From the NCBI RefSeq assembly GCF_014905095.1, contig NZ_CP041165.1:806001-870000 (forward strand): 64,000 nt of DNA. Reading direction: 5' to 3'. Positions 39,422 through 49,756 of the stretch are shown one piece after another. The notes beneath the pieces are model-generated. The model had not been told where the DNA came from. It did not search any database and worked only from the letters and a program-made list of their open reading frames with translations. The position numbers and the translations under genes are program-made. Position 1 is the first letter of the stretch; each line of letters opens with the position of its first letter. Source of the DNA: Sulfurimonas marina (GTDB lineage Bacteria > Campylobacterota > Campylobacteria > Campylobacterales > Sulfurimonadaceae).

Positions 39422-40309
39422 CTCGTTTGTTGTAAGCTTTTTTATCTTGGAAACGATTTTGTTATAGATATGAAACTTACTTAGAACTTTTTGTAGTACG
39501 TATCTGTGTACTATACGTGTTATTGGGAAGATAATTAGTAATACTACAAACATAAGTCCTAAAATAAAAACTACATTATATGTACCGTCCGGGTCATTTG
39601 TAAAAAAGAGATTTTGCGTATTCATTCCGAAAAAACCTACAACAAGGTTCAGCGGTAAAAATATTCCAGATAAAATAGTGAGAGTATAGATGTTATTATT
39701 TATCTTGTCATTTTTCAAAGAGTTATAGTAGCTATATAAAGTATCAAGTTTTACAGTATGTAAACTAGCTAATCTTTGATAGCGTTGTATGTGTTCTAAA
39801 ATGTCAGAGAGCGAATCATCGGGGAAAGACCCATTCTCCATATGCTCACTTTTATACTCTTTTAAAACGGTATCTATCCTCTCTAACATTCTGTCTATTC
39901 GTGTTAGGTCTTTTTTAAGATCAAACCATAGGTCTAAAAAGATAGCGGGAATTTTACGGGAATATAAAGCATCTTCAAGATTGTCGATCTCGTCTAAATA
40001 TCTCTTTACAAGCCTTTCTGCTTTTCGTAAATGAATGCTGATAGAGTGGAGCATCTCTTCAATAGTATTGTATATGGTAAAACTGTTTGTTGTTCGATTG
40101 TATTTACATATCAATTCATCTTTTATAATATATGGGATAGAAACACCCTTAAGCTCATCATCTTCGATCTCAAAAAATCTTACTATTAGAAGTATGTAAT
40201 TATCTGTTGGAAAGTAATAAGATGGATGTTCCGGATTTAGTATATCTTGAACATGTAAAGGATCAAGTTGTTCAGTAACTGTTGTAAAGTCGAGAGTATT
40301 TGTTTTCAT
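39407..40309 (-). CDS. corA: CorA family magnesium/cobalt transporter
   Basis: 300 residues. Large cytosolic N-terminal domain with long helices, then two C-terminal membrane helices; the pore signature GMN is in VVGFFGMNTQNL (after the first helix, about residue 230). CorA channels carry Mg2+ (some Co2+, Ni2+). The tail is rich in Lys and ends in the region that overlaps the GGDEF-EAL gene stop. Confidence 0.9.
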   Translation of the reverse strand: MKTNTLDFTTVTEQLDPLHVQDILNPEHPSYYFPTDNYILLIVRFFEIEDDELKGVSIPYIIKDELICKYNRTTNSFTIYNTIEEMLHSISIHLRKAERLVKRYLDEIDNLEDALYSRKIPAIFLDLWFDLKKDLTRIDRMLERIDTVLKEYKSEHMENGSFPDDSLSDILEHIQRYQRLASLHTVKLDTLYSYYNSLKNDKINNNIYTLTILSGIFLPLNLVVGFFGMNTQNLFFTNDPDGTYNVVFILGLMFVVLLIIFPITRIVHRYVLQKVLSKFHIYNKIVSKIKKLTTNEKTTK

Positions 40310-40323
40310 AGACCAACCTTGTA

Positions 40324-41436
40324 TTAGAGAAAACTTTTTGTTCCCCGTTTATCGTACATATCTTTATATCTAAAAGTGATAAGGTTCTGCATAATAGCAA
40401 ATAGAACCATAAAGTTTAAGAAACTACTTCCTCCATAACTAAACATAGGTAAAGGCACCCCTACAACAGGTGCAAAACCTATTGTCATAGAGATGTTTAC
40501 CCCCATATAGATAAAGATCATAAAAGAGATCGCGACGGTGACAACTTTTATGTAGTAGTCCTTATTAAAAACACCGAGACTCAGCAGGTGTAAAATAAGT
40601 ACTACATAGATCAAAATAAGTAAAAGTGCCCCTAAAAAGCCTGTTCGCTCAACCACAAAAGCAAAAATAAAATCACTCGTTGCAATAGGGAGGAATTTCA
40701 TTTGTGTCTGTGTAGCTTCCTCTTTGTTTTTTCCTGTCCAGCCACCTGAACCGATAGCAATTATTGACTGTTGTACATGGTATGAAGGTTTTTCACTTAA
40801 AAAGTCTTTGATACGTACTTTTTGGTAATCGTGCAGGCCGTATTTGTAAGCAAGCGGAGAGATTAAAAGGATTGTTGCGGCAATAGTTGCAATTATCTTC
40901 CAGTATATTCCTACGAAAAATAAAACACCGTAACCGATGAGTAAAAGTACCAATGCAGTTCCGAGATCGGGCTCTTTAACGATCAAAATAAACGGAATAA
41001 GGATATAAACGCTTAAACGTAAAAAATCTTTGAGTCTATAACCACCTACAGGGGGAGGAGTTTTATCGATCAGATATGCTAGCATTAAGATTAGTGCCGG
41101 TTTTACAAACTCCGAGGGTTGAATGGTAGCATTAACAAATGGGATATCAATCCAACGCTGAGCACCCAGACGCGAGTGTCCGAAAAACTCAACTGCAAGG
41201 AGTAAAAGGATGTTAAGCCAGTAGATAAAAGGGATCATCCAGCGCATCTTGCGAATAGGGAGTAAAAAGACACCCAAAGATACAATAAGTGCTACACCGA
41301 CATAGGCAAGTTGTTTTTCAGCAAGTGCAGGGACTGCTTCCCCGATAAGCCAATTGGACATTACTACAAGAGGGATAATAAGTATTATAGAAAAAAAGTC
41401 AAATTGTGATAAAATACTCTTATCAAATCTCCACAA
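40324..41436 (-). CDS. rodA: Rod shape-determining protein RodA (SEDS glycosyltransferase)
   Basis: 370 residues, about ten membrane helices. SEDS peptidoglycan polymerase; the catalytic-type Asp lies in KEPDLGTALVLLLIG, and AIGSGGWTGK plus VPLPMFSYGGSSFLN are family signatures. Polymerises lipid II during elongation with PBP2. Divergently transcribed from rluD. The overall order (corA, rodA) on the minus strand leaves 14 bases between them. Confidence 0.95.
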   Translation of the reverse strand: MWRFDKSILSQFDFFSIILIIPLVVMSNWLIGEAVPALAEKQLAYVGVALIVSLGVFLLPIRKMRWMIPFIYWLNILLLLAVEFFGHSRLGAQRWIDIPFVNATIQPSEFVKPALILMLAYLIDKTPPPVGGYRLKDFLRLSVYILIPFILIVKEPDLGTALVLLLIGYGVLFFVGIYWKIIATIAATILLISPLAYKYGLHDYQKVRIKDFLSEKPSYHVQQSIIAIGSGGWTGKNKEEATQTQMKFLPIATSDFIFAFVVERTGFLGALLLILIYVVLILHLLSLGVFNKDYYIKVVTVAISFMIFIYMGVNISMTIGFAPVVGVPLPMFSYGGSSFLNFMVLFAIMQNLITFRYKDMYDKRGTKSFL

Positions 41437-41498
41437 GTTTGTAACTCCAAATAAAATTATTGTGATTGTAACATAGATATGTAATATAAAGGTATATA

Positions 41499-42494
41499 AT
41501 GAAAGAACTTAAAGAGTATATTTGTGAAAAATCAGAAAGATTAGATACATTTTTAGCTTCACAAATAGCTCAAACTCGTTCACAAATAGCCCAACTGATA
41601 AAACAAGAAGTTGTGTTTGTAGATGAGAAGTTAGTAGCTCGTCCCGGTGTAAAATTAAAAGCGGGACAAAAAGTAAGGGTAGAGTTTCCCGAACTGAAAA
41701 TTGATGAGGTTAATACCAATTTACTTGAAGAGGTTTCTTGGGCAAAAGAGGTAGAAGTTCTTTATGAAGATGATGACATTATGGTTATCAATAAACCAAG
41801 CGGAGTAACTGTACATCCTGCACCAAGCGTAAAAGAACCAACTTTAGTTGACTGGCTCAAGTTTAAAGGGATAAGGCTCTCTACAATCAGCGGTGAAGAG
41901 CGTCACGGGATCGTGCACCGTCTGGACAAAGGGACATCGGGTGCGATGGTGATTGCAAAAACAAACGAGGCACATGAGTTCCTGTCTCAACAACTGCAAG
42001 ATAAAAGTATGGGTAGATATTATCTTGCTATAATTGCACCACCATTAAAAGATGATATCACTACTGTTGAATCAAATATAGGTAGAAGCAGTTCAAACCG
42101 TCTAAAAATGGCAAGTGGCTTAGAGCACGGTAAGTACGCAAAAACAATGTTCAAACAACTGCTGCTAAGTGACGATGAAAGAATGCAGTTAATTGCCTGT
42201 AAACTCTTTACCGGCAGAACGCACCAGATTAGAGTACACTTAGAGAGTTTAAACAGACATATTGTCGGGGAACACCTGTATGCACAAAGCCCGAAAATGG
42301 AGAAATCGGAACGAATTTTGCTCCATGCATACATAATATATTTTATACATCCGACAACAAAAGAGCGACTCTCTTTTGAAGCAAAATATGATGAAAATAT
42401 GAAAAGTTTTATAGAGAAAAAATTTGATATGGAGAAGGTTGATGAAGTTACTAAGCTTAAGTACATTACTGACAGCTTCACTACTGACATTTAA
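41499..42494 (+). CDS. rluD: Ribosomal large subunit pseudouridine synthase RluD-like
   Basis: 331 residues. N-terminal S4 RNA-binding domain (ERLDTFLASQIAQTRSQIAQLIKQ) then the RluA/D catalytic domain with INKPSGVTVHPAP, HGIVHRLDKGTSGAM (catalytic Asp in HRLDKGT) and the RIHLESLNRHIVGEHLYA end. It isomerises uridines in 23S rRNA helix 69 or similar. The 3' end overlaps the next gene by about 50 bases. Confidence 0.93.
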   Translation: MKELKEYICEKSERLDTFLASQIAQTRSQIAQLIKQEVVFVDEKLVARPGVKLKAGQKVRVEFPELKIDEVNTNLLEEVSWAKEVEVLYEDDDIMVINKPSGVTVHPAPSVKEPTLVDWLKFKGIRLSTISGEERHGIVHRLDKGTSGAMVIAKTNEAHEFLSQQLQDKSMGRYYLAIIAPPLKDDITTVESNIGRSSSNRLKMASGLEHGKYAKTMFKQLLLSDDERMQLIACKLFTGRTHQIRVHLESLNRHIVGEHLYAQSPKMEKSERILLHAYIIYFIHPTTKERLSFEAKYDENMKSFIEKKFDMEKVDEVTKLKYITDSFTTDI

Positions 42495-43824
42495 TGCTTG
42501 TAGTGGTGTAAAACCAAATGTAGATGAAAAAACTGCCGTTGATGATACGCTTCCGGTTATAACACTTACACAAAACGGGATCATGTCAGATATGACTAGT
42601 ATCGCTTTTGAGTGGAATAGTATTAAAGATCCAAGAGTAAAAGAGATATACGTATACAGAACATCTCCAAAATCTGAAAACAATAAAGAGATGCAATATT
42701 ATGAAAGTGTAAACAGTCGTTTTAAAACACACTATGTTGATGATGATGTATCACCTGATACTATCTACTCATACAGTTTTCGTGTTTTAGCGGAAGATAC
42801 TCAGGGAAGACTCTCTCAAGTTTATAAAGTAAATACAAAACCTGTTTTACAGTCTGTTGCATGGATACATAGTATTACAGGACTTCCTAGAAGTGCAAAA
42901 ATCATTTGGCGTCCCCATTCAAATCAAAGGGTACAAAAGTATATTGTAGAGCGTAAAACACTGGAAGAGACTGAATGGGAAACAATTGAGACTATTAACG
43001 ATAGACTAAATGCCGAGTTTTTAGATACAGAGCTTAAAGATAATTATGTTTACATGTATAGACTTAGAGCAAAAACATATGACGGTATTATTTCAACACC
43101 TTCACAGATCGTAAAAGTTATAACAAAACCGTTGCCAAAAACAGTTACAAACATCAGAGTAAGTACAAACCTTCCAAAACAGATAAAAATAGACTGGGAA
43201 GCAACGACGCAAAAAGATTTTTCAAGATACTATGTATATAGATCTACAAGTATAGACGGAAATTATGAGCTGATCGCAAAACTTCACAACAATACTTTTA
43301 TAGATAAGATTGATGAAGATGGTGCGCGCTATTTTTATCGTGTAAGTGTTGTTGATAAAGATGGTTTAGAGAGTGAAAATGAAAAAAACAGCATAATGGG
43401 TATGACACTTGCAAAACCTGCGGCACCTGCAATTTTTAAAGCAGAACTTGTCGGTTCGTATATAGAGCTAAACTGGTCAAAAGTTGATCCAAGATCAAAA
43501 AGTTATATTATTGTAAAAGAGACACAAAAAGGTTGGCTTGATACGAAACGTGACGAGTTTAGAGATATTGCGGCAACACACTATAGAGATAATGTTGTAG
43601 ATGCCGATACTACATACACATATAGAATCTACTCTTTAGATGAAAATAAAATTTTATCTGAATCAAGTGAGCCTGTAGTTGTAGTAACTCCAGAGTCAAC
43701 AGAGTTTATAGAAGCTCCAAAAGCATCAGCAGTAGAAGAACAAACGGTGAAAAAACCGGTTGAAGTGAAAACACAAGAGAAGGTGATAGCACCTGCAGAA
43801 GATTTAGATATTAACGAGTTATAA
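42442..43824 (+). CDS. Lipoprotein with fibronectin type III repeats
   Basis: 460 residues from ATG at 42442, GGAGAAGG upstream; a TTG at 42424 gives a poor leader. Signal peptide with lipobox FNAC (Cys about residue 20). Contains about four FN3-like modules, each with W..., Y--YR- and AEDTQG/DKDG patterns (e.g. [39 protein letters not shown]). The Pro/Lys/Val-rich tail suggests a linker. Probably an outer-membrane lipoprotein used in protein or polysaccharide contacts. Overlaps rluD by 53 bases and trmB by one. Confidence 0.85.
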   Translation: MKLLSLSTLLTASLLTFNACSGVKPNVDEKTAVDDTLPVITLTQNGIMSDMTSIAFEWNSIKDPRVKEIYVYRTSPKSENNKEMQYYESVNSRFKTHYVDDDVSPDTIYSYSFRVLAEDTQGRLSQVYKVNTKPVLQSVAWIHSITGLPRSAKIIWRPHSNQRVQKYIVERKTLEETEWETIETINDRLNAEFLDTELKDNYVYMYRLRAKTYDGIISTPSQIVKVITKPLPKTVTNIRVSTNLPKQIKIDWEATTQKDFSRYYVYRSTSIDGNYELIAKLHNNTFIDKIDEDGARYFYRVSVVDKDGLESENEKNSIMGMTLAKPAAPAIFKAELVGSYIELNWSKVDPRSKSYIIVKETQKGWLDTKRDEFRDIAATHYRDNVVDADTTYTYRIYSLDENKILSESSEPVVVVTPESTEFIEAPKASAVEEQTVKKPVEVKTQEKVIAPAEDLDINEL

Positions 43825-44993
43825 TGCCACATTTACATATTAAAGAATTTAAAAATATAGACTTGCCTCAAGAGATTGACGGTGTAAAATTTAATTTCCT
43901 AGCTGATAATGCTACAAGAGATGATGAACAACTTATATCGACAACGGTTGATGGAGAGAGATTCTTTTTACTGGTAAAAGAGGATGGGGAGAGAGTCCTT
44001 TTAAAGACAGACAAATTAACACGCCCTGCATCGATAGGCATTGTTCATAAAGCTCTCTTAGCATATGCAAAAGGTGCCAAGCTTGAGGTGTTAGCTTCAA
44101 ATGTTGTTGATAGAAAAAATGTCCACCTTGAAGAATCAACGGCACTTAAAAAAATAGAATACTTTGCAAAAGAGTTTCCTGAAGACAGAGAGGTGCGTAT
44201 CGAGGTTGGTTTTGGTTCGGGACGTCATTTACTGCATCAAGCGGCAAATAACCCGGATGTACTTTTCATTGGAATTGAGATCCACAGACCTTCTATTGAG
44301 CAGGTTTTAAAACAAGCGGTTATTCAAAAGTTAGACAACCTTTTAGTTCTCGATTATGATGCAAGACTTTTTATGGAGTTAGTACCTTCAAATTTAGTGG
44401 GAGCGGTATATGTACATTTTCCGGTACCTTGGGATAAGAAACCGCATCGCCGTGTGATCTCGACTGCTTTTATTGAGGAGTGTAGACGTGCGCTTAAAGT
44501 TGGCGGTACGTTGGAGCTTCGAACAGACAGTGAAAACTATTATGCTTACTCGTACGAAACGTTTATAGCATTTCCAAAAACAACACTTCTTATCAATAAA
44601 AACAAAGATATTGCTGTGAGTTCGAAGTATGAAGACAGATGGAAAAAGATGGAGAAAAACATCTATGATGTTATTATGACTAATGATGAAGACTCTGAAG
44701 CTCTTTCTATCGAAGGTAATTTTGAATTTGATGAGGTAAAACTCTCAAACGAAGAGCTGATAGCTTTACACGGAACTACAAAAAGGTTTGAGAGTGGTTT
44801 TATCCACTTTGAAAGAGTCTATAAAACAGATGAGGGTGTGATGTTGCGTACATCTATGGGAAGTTTTGACAGACCTGAACATCTTTATGTGATCGTTCGT
44901 GAGAAGGGGGTAGAGTATTATCCTGAACTCCCTTTACGATCAAAAGCAAACCTGAAAGCACATCAATATCTAAATGAGGTCTTGCATGGATAA
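43824..44993 (+). CDS. trmB: tRNA (guanine-N7)-methyltransferase TrmB, long form
   Basis: 389 residues, longer than the usual 210-240; the C-terminal half has an extension. The methyltransferase core is seen: [59 protein letters not shown] and [12 protein letters not shown]. It makes m7G46 in tRNA with SAM. The long form occurs in Campylobacterota as I recall. One-base overlap with the previous gene (TAATG). Confidence 0.93.
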   Translation: MPHLHIKEFKNIDLPQEIDGVKFNFLADNATRDDEQLISTTVDGERFFLLVKEDGERVLLKTDKLTRPASIGIVHKALLAYAKGAKLEVLASNVVDRKNVHLEESTALKKIEYFAKEFPEDREVRIEVGFGSGRHLLHQAANNPDVLFIGIEIHRPSIEQVLKQAVIQKLDNLLVLDYDARLFMELVPSNLVGAVYVHFPVPWDKKPHRRVISTAFIEECRRALKVGGTLELRTDSENYYAYSYETFIAFPKTTLLINKNKDIAVSSKYEDRWKKMEKNIYDVIMTNDEDSEALSIEGNFEFDEVKLSNEELIALHGTTKRFESGFIHFERVYKTDEGVMLRTSMGSFDRPEHLYVIVREKGVEYYPELPLRSKANLKAHQYLNEVLHG

Positions 44994-45657
44994 AGTTATA
45001 ATCGCCGAAAATCTATCTCTGTCTTACTCGAGTGAAGAAACCATTATAAACAAAGCGAACTTTTCTATAGATTCCGGTAGTTTTGTTTTTATAACAGGTG
45101 CAAGCGGTAGTGGAAAATCTACACTGCTTAAATCTCTTTATGGTGCCTTAAAACCTAAAGAGGGTTCACTGGTAGTAGGGGGAGTTGAGTTAAAAAATGT
45201 ATCTAACTCAAAACTCAATTTTTTACGAAAACATTTAGGGATAGTTTTTCAAGATTATAAACTTGTCAAAGAGTGGACTATTGAAAAAAATATTATGTTG
45301 CCGCTAATCATTAACGGTTACGATAAAACGGTAACGCAAAATCAGGTAGATTCTCTACTAAAGCATGTACGATTAAAACATCAAGCGGGAAAATATCCTC
45401 TTGAACTCAGCGGTGGGGAGCAGCAGCGTGTAGCTATGGCCAGAGCACTTGCACATAATCCGATCCTGATTTTAGCAGATGAACCTACGGGGAATCTTGA
45501 TGATTACTCTTCTCAACTTATCTGGAACCTTTTAGAGGGTGCAAATGAACAGTTGAAAACGACAGTTATTGTCGTAACACACCATATACCTGAAAATATG
45601 AAAGTGAATTATAAACATTATCATATTGAGTTTGGAGATATCCGTGAAGTCCTTTAA
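44986..45657 (+). CDS. ftsE: FtsE-like cell-division ABC ATPase
   Basis: 223 residues from ATG at 44986 (the earlier ATG at 44974 adds MRSC and lies further inside trmB). Walker [10 protein letters not shown], signature [16 protein letters not shown], Walker [15 protein letters not shown], in the FtsE/LolD subfamily. Together with FtsX it signals across the membrane to a peptidoglycan hydrolase activator. Next gene is ftsX, then an EnvC-like protein, which supports FtsE over LolD. Confidence 0.93.
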   Translation: MDKVIIAENLSLSYSSEETIINKANFSIDSGSFVFITGASGSGKSTLLKSLYGALKPKEGSLVVGGVELKNVSNSKLNFLRKHLGIVFQDYKLVKEWTIEKNIMLPLIINGYDKTVTQNQVDSLLKHVRLKHQAGKYPLELSGGEQQRVAMARALAHNPILILADEPTGNLDDYSSQLIWNLLEGANEQLKTTVIVVTHHIPENMKVNYKHYHIEFGDIREVL

Positions 45658-46456
45658 AAATCATATATCTTTAGTATTAGCTTTACTTGGGATTCTTTTC
45701 GCCTTACAGGTATTTATGGTTGTTGAGCGTTCTATTGACAGCTATAAAGAGAATTTGGCAAACAATTACTCTTTAGTAGTAGTAAGTGAGAAAACTTTAG
45801 AGACAAAGCAACTCAAATCGATCGATCCGTTAATTGCAAACATGGATAGCCTATCTCCCGACAATATCATTAAAAAACTAAATACGGGCATTAACAAAAC
45901 AAACTTGGAACTTTTAAAGCTGACATTACCGAAGTTTTATAAAGTAAGTCTGCAGCACTATCCAAGTCCATCAGAACTAAAAAGCTTAACGCAAGCACTA
46001 TTGAAAAATAACTACATTACAAAAGTTGAAACGTTTGAAAAAACTCACGACACTACCTACAGACTTCTTTTACTCTTTAAAAATGTAATAACCGTTTTTG
46101 CTTTTACGGTTATAGTCGTAACACTCCTTTTAATCTCAAAAGAGTTAAGAATATGGCAGTTTAAACATAATGAGCGTATGAGCATTATGGGACTTTTTGG
46201 AGCACCTTCTTGGCTTAGATCAGCAGTACTTTTCCGCCTTGCTATCGTAGATGCTCTGATCGCATCATTCTTGGCTTTTATACTGTTTTCATATATAAGC
46301 ACGCTTCCTATGATTGCACAAGAGTTTGAGCATATAGGAATTAATGTAGTACTTTTTGATTATACATATGACTTTTTACTTATGCTTGGTGTATCTATCT
46401 CTGTAGCGATTATACTGGCATCGTTTGTAGTGTTAGGTCATAAAGAAGAGGTATAA
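45644..46456 (+). CDS. ftsX: FtsX-like division permease
   Basis: 270 residues from GTG at 45644 with GGAGATA five bases upstream; a TTG at 45626 is a less likely start. Four membrane helices (about 8-28, 140-165, 188-215, 230-260) with a periplasmic loop between the first two, and the FtsX pattern LRIWQFKHNERMSIMGLFGAPSWL (I-Q---N-- arrangement of the coupling helix). The first codons overlap the ftsE end by 14 bases. Confidence 0.9.
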   Translation: MKSFKNHISLVLALLGILFALQVFMVVERSIDSYKENLANNYSLVVVSEKTLETKQLKSIDPLIANMDSLSPDNIIKKLNTGINKTNLELLKLTLPKFYKVSLQHYPSPSELKSLTQALLKNNYITKVETFEKTHDTTYRLLLLFKNVITVFAFTVIVVTLLLISKELRIWQFKHNERMSIMGLFGAPSWLRSAVLFRLAIVDALIASFLAFILFSYISTLPMIAQEFEHIGINVVLFDYTYDFLLMLGVSISVAIILASFVVLGHKEEV

Positions 46457-47682
46457 TGATCAAAATATTTTTCTCGTTAGTTTTACTGTTCTCTTTTGTT
46501 CACGCTGCAAATAATATTGATAAAAAAATAAAAAGCACGAGTCAAAAACTCAATACTTACAGTAAAAATTACTCTAAGATCAACAAAAAAATGGCGCAAA
46601 CGGCTAAGGCGATTTTAGAACAAAAACAAGAACTCTCAAAACAAGAAAAGTATTTAAAAGCACTCAAAGAGGAGTTAGAGTCTAAAGCGAGCAGTTATAA
46701 AGACAGTCGTGTACAGCTTGATGAACTCAGAGAGAAACAGGTACAGCTCAAAAAAAAGCAAAATAAGCTTGAGCAGGAGCTTGTATTTGTTATAGCACAA
46801 AGCGTTTCTTTATCGATCATCTTAGAAGAAGATTTTAAAAGTGATGCAGACTCTTTAATTGAGCTGGAAGTACTTCGTTCGATGTTGGAATCTTCAAGGA
46901 AAAAAGCAAAAGAGTTAAGTGAAAAGTTTTTAGCTAACTCCAACGATATAGAATTTTTAGTTAAACATGCGACAACTTTAGAGAGTTCAATTAAAGAGAT
47001 TGATGATAAGCGTAAAAAACTACTTATAACGCAAGAGGAAAACAAAAAAGCGCTAAAGAAACTAGAGGTTGCAAAAGCATCTTACAAAAAAGAGCTGCAA
47101 GGGTTATTAAAGAGACAAAATGCTCTTAAAGATACACTTTCACATCTAAATATCATTAAAGTTGATCAGCAGAAAAAAGCGCAGGAAGAGAAAGAACGTA
47201 AAGCTGCTTTAGCGAAAAAAGAGATCTATGTTGATAACAACAACCTGCCAAAAGTAAAAAAACACGGTAGCTCTTATCAGGCGATGAAAACGATTAAGTA
47301 TCGTGGAGCAAAAACAATTGCACCGTTAAACGCTTATACTATTACTAAAAACTATGGGACATATACAGACCCTATTTACGGGATTAAGATCTTTAACGAA
47401 TCGATATCTTTAAAGCCTAAAAAGCCAAATGCAAAAGTAAGGACGGTATTTAACGGTAAAGTTATCTACGCAGATAAAACAGCAGTACTTGATAATATTG
47501 TTATTGTAGAACATTCCCATGGTTTACATACTATCTATGCAAACTTATCTCAGATAGCTCCAAATATAAAAACAGGTAAGAAGATTAAGAAAGGGTATAC
47601 AATCGGAAGAGTAAAAGATGAACTTATCTTTGAAGTTACCCAAAAAACATCCCATATTAACCCTATAAGATTATTTAGGTAG
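46456..47682 (+). CDS. EnvC-like murein hydrolase activator (degenerate LytM domain)
   Basis: 408 residues. Signal peptide (1-17), a coiled coil of about 230 residues (heptads around KIKSTSQKLNTYSKNY through LKRQNALKDTLSHL), then an M23/LytM-like domain. The domain lacks the zinc ligands: the first HxxxD position reads IKIFNESISL and the HxH of the last motif reads HGLHTIYANL with Asn for His. Inactive LytM activators such as EnvC show this. It follows FtsEX directly, matching the FtsEX-EnvC module that activates amidases at the septum. Confidence 0.88.
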   Translation: MIKIFFSLVLLFSFVHAANNIDKKIKSTSQKLNTYSKNYSKINKKMAQTAKAILEQKQELSKQEKYLKALKEELESKASSYKDSRVQLDELREKQVQLKKKQNKLEQELVFVIAQSVSLSIILEEDFKSDADSLIELEVLRSMLESSRKKAKELSEKFLANSNDIEFLVKHATTLESSIKEIDDKRKKLLITQEENKKALKKLEVAKASYKKELQGLLKRQNALKDTLSHLNIIKVDQQKKAQEEKERKAALAKKEIYVDNNNLPKVKKHGSSYQAMKTIKYRGAKTIAPLNAYTITKNYGTYTDPIYGIKIFNESISLKPKKPNAKVRTVFNGKVIYADKTAVLDNIVIVEHSHGLHTIYANLSQIAPNIKTGKKIKKGYTIGRVKDELIFEVTQKTSHINPIRLFR

Positions 47683-47689
47683 ATTTGGG

Positions 47690-47695
47690 TATAAT
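47690..47695 (+). promoter_or_regulatory. TATAAT -10 box for thrC
   Basis: TATAAT in the 43-base gap between the EnvC-like gene and thrC, 31 bases before the ATG. Suggests thrC is transcribed separately from the division genes. Confidence 0.55.
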
Positions 47696-47725
47696 CGCGA
47701 AAAATTTTTAGATTAGAGAAATGAT

Positions 47726-49198
47726 ATGAACTTTATACAAACTCGTGGCATCGATCCATCAAAACCTAAAACAGTGACTTTTTCACAAGCTATCTTAGAC
47801 CCGATAGCATCTTACGGCGGACTTTACGTTCCTGAAAAACTTCCTGAACTAGGGCAAGCATTTTTAGATAAACATTTAAACTCTTCATACAAAGTATTAG
47901 CAAAAGATATGTTAGATGCTTTTGATATCGATATTGAATCAGAAGTAATTGATGAGGCTTTAAACCTATACGATAAGTTTGATGATGCAGCTAATCCTGT
48001 ACCGGTTGTAAAAGTAAAAGAGAATCTTTATGTAAGTGAACTATATCACGGTCCTACTCGTGCATTTAAAGATATGGCATTACAACCTTTTGGTATTGTA
48101 CTTTCATCTATTGCACAAAAAAAGAATGAAAACTATTTAATCTTAGCTGCAACAAGTGGTGATACTGGTCCGGCTGCATTAGAGACTTTTAAAAACCGTG
48201 CGAACGTAAGAGTTGCTTGTTTATACCCTGACGGTGGAACAAGTGATGTTCAAAGATTACAAATGGTTACTGAAGATGCCCAAAACTTAAAAGTTATCGG
48301 TATCAACGGTGTATTTGATGATGCACAATCTGCTCTTAAAAGATTACTAGCATCAAGTGAATTCAAATCTGCACTCTCTGAGAAGAATACAAAACTTTCA
48401 GCGGCAAACTCTGTAAACTTCGGTCGTATCATTTTCCAAATCATTTACCATATTCACAGTTATTTAGAACTAGTACGTCAAAATGCGATAGAGATGGGTG
48501 AAAAAGTTTACCTAAACGTTCCAAGTGGAAACTTCGGTAATGCACTTGGCGGATACTATGCTTGGAAAATGGGACTTCCTGTTGAGAAGATTATCATCTC
48601 TTCAAATGAAAACAATGTATTAACACGTTTAATCAAAACTGGAAAGTATGATCTTAACGGTTGTGATGTAGTAAATACAACTTCACCTGCAATGGATATC
48701 TTAAAATCTTCAAACGTAGAGAGAATCCTTTTTGATATGTTTGGCGAAGTAAGAACAAAAGAACTTATGCAAGACCTAGAAGAGAAAAATGTTTATGAGC
48801 TTACAGCAGATGAACTAGCAACTTTACGCACTTGTTTCGATGCAGATTTCTGTAATGGTGACGAAGGTAAAGCATATATCAAAGATACGTTTGAAAATGA
48901 TAACTACTTAATGGACCCTCATACTGCAACATGTTTTAAATCTTATGAAACATGTAGTGATCCTAAAATAAAATCTATTATCTACTCAACTGCAGAGTGG
49001 ACAAAATTCTCTCCTGTAATTGCAAATGCACTAACAGGTGAAGTAGATGCAGAGGATATCATTGCATTAGAATCAATCTCAAATACTGCAAAACTGGCAA
49101 TCCCTGCTATGGTAAAAGAACTTTTTACTAAAGAGATTGTTCAAAAAACTATTATCAACAAAGAAGATATAGAAAAAGAGATTTTAGATTTTATCTAA
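47726..49198 (+). CDS. thrC: Threonine synthase
   Basis: 490 residues. PLP enzyme forming threonine from O-phosphohomoserine. Visible: the N-terminal TRG, Lys Schiff base in TRAFKDMALQPFG (about residue 114), phosphate-loop ATSGDTGPAALE, and NVPSGNFGNALGGYYA. Length fits the long (type I) threonine synthase. Confidence 0.97.
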   Translation: MNFIQTRGIDPSKPKTVTFSQAILDPIASYGGLYVPEKLPELGQAFLDKHLNSSYKVLAKDMLDAFDIDIESEVIDEALNLYDKFDDAANPVPVVKVKENLYVSELYHGPTRAFKDMALQPFGIVLSSIAQKKNENYLILAATSGDTGPAALETFKNRANVRVACLYPDGGTSDVQRLQMVTEDAQNLKVIGINGVFDDAQSALKRLLASSEFKSALSEKNTKLSAANSVNFGRIIFQIIYHIHSYLELVRQNAIEMGEKVYLNVPSGNFGNALGGYYAWKMGLPVEKIIISSNENNVLTRLIKTGKYDLNGCDVVNTTSPAMDILKSSNVERILFDMFGEVRTKELMQDLEEKNVYELTADELATLRTCFDADFCNGDEGKAYIKDTFENDNYLMDPHTATCFKSYETCSDPKIKSIIYSTAEWTKFSPVIANALTGEVDAEDIIALESISNTAKLAIPAMVKELFTKEIVQKTIINKEDIEKEILDFI

Positions 49199-49315
49199 AA
49201 CTCTTTTCCTCTTTTCACCCCTTTAATTTCTCTAAAATCAATATTTCTTATACTCTTTTATACTTGTTTAATATTATATGTCATACAATGATAGTATCTT
49301 GTAATAGGATTGGTC

Positions 49316-49735
49316 ATGGGTATAGATGAAGACTTAGAACATAAACGACACATGATGTATTATAATCAACTTCTACAAAGTGATAGAAGAACGAAGCTCA
49401 AAGGTGAAAAAAGTAAGAAAAAGAAAAAAGACAAATTGAGCTTTGGATCACAGAAAGTTGATTTTAAAGACTATGTATATGCACCTGATGATTATGAATT
49501 CATAGCTTATATTTTTTATTTTGTAGCTATACCTTACCTCACTGGTGCTATTTTCCTATTTTTATTTATAGCCGGTGGTGACTTTGATAATTTTATGTTG
49601 TTAAATCTAAACTCTTTTATAATCGTGTGGTTAATAGGGTATGAGATAGTTGCGGCATTTTTACTTTTTTGGATTTTTATCATGTTCTTACAATATGAAC
49701 GTGAGGATGATGAAGACCCTTACGGATTTGGATGA
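49316..49735 (+). CDS. Small membrane protein of unknown function
   Basis: 139 residues from ATG at 49316 (a TTG at 49310 is less likely). N-terminal 60 residues are very basic (KLKGEKSKKKKKDKLSFG), then two hydrophobic helices (about 65-85 and 98-122) and an acidic tail (YEREDDEDPYGFG). No family recognised. It stands alone between thrC and a convergent gene. Confidence 0.7.
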   Translation: MGIDEDLEHKRHMMYYNQLLQSDRRTKLKGEKSKKKKKDKLSFGSQKVDFKDYVYAPDDYEFIAYIFYFVAIPYLTGAIFLFLFIAGGDFDNFMLLNLNSFIIVWLIGYEIVAAFLLFWIFIMFLQYEREDDEDPYGFG

Positions 49736-49756
49736 GAGCGTTATTTTACTCTCATC
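49731..49756. terminator. Hairpin shared by convergent genes
   Basis: GATGAGAG (49731-49738) pairs with CTCTCATC (49749-49756), loop of ten bases. Both stop codons, TGA at 49733-49735 and TAA on minus at 49741-49743, lie in it. No long T-run, so it may end transcription weakly. Confidence 0.5.
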
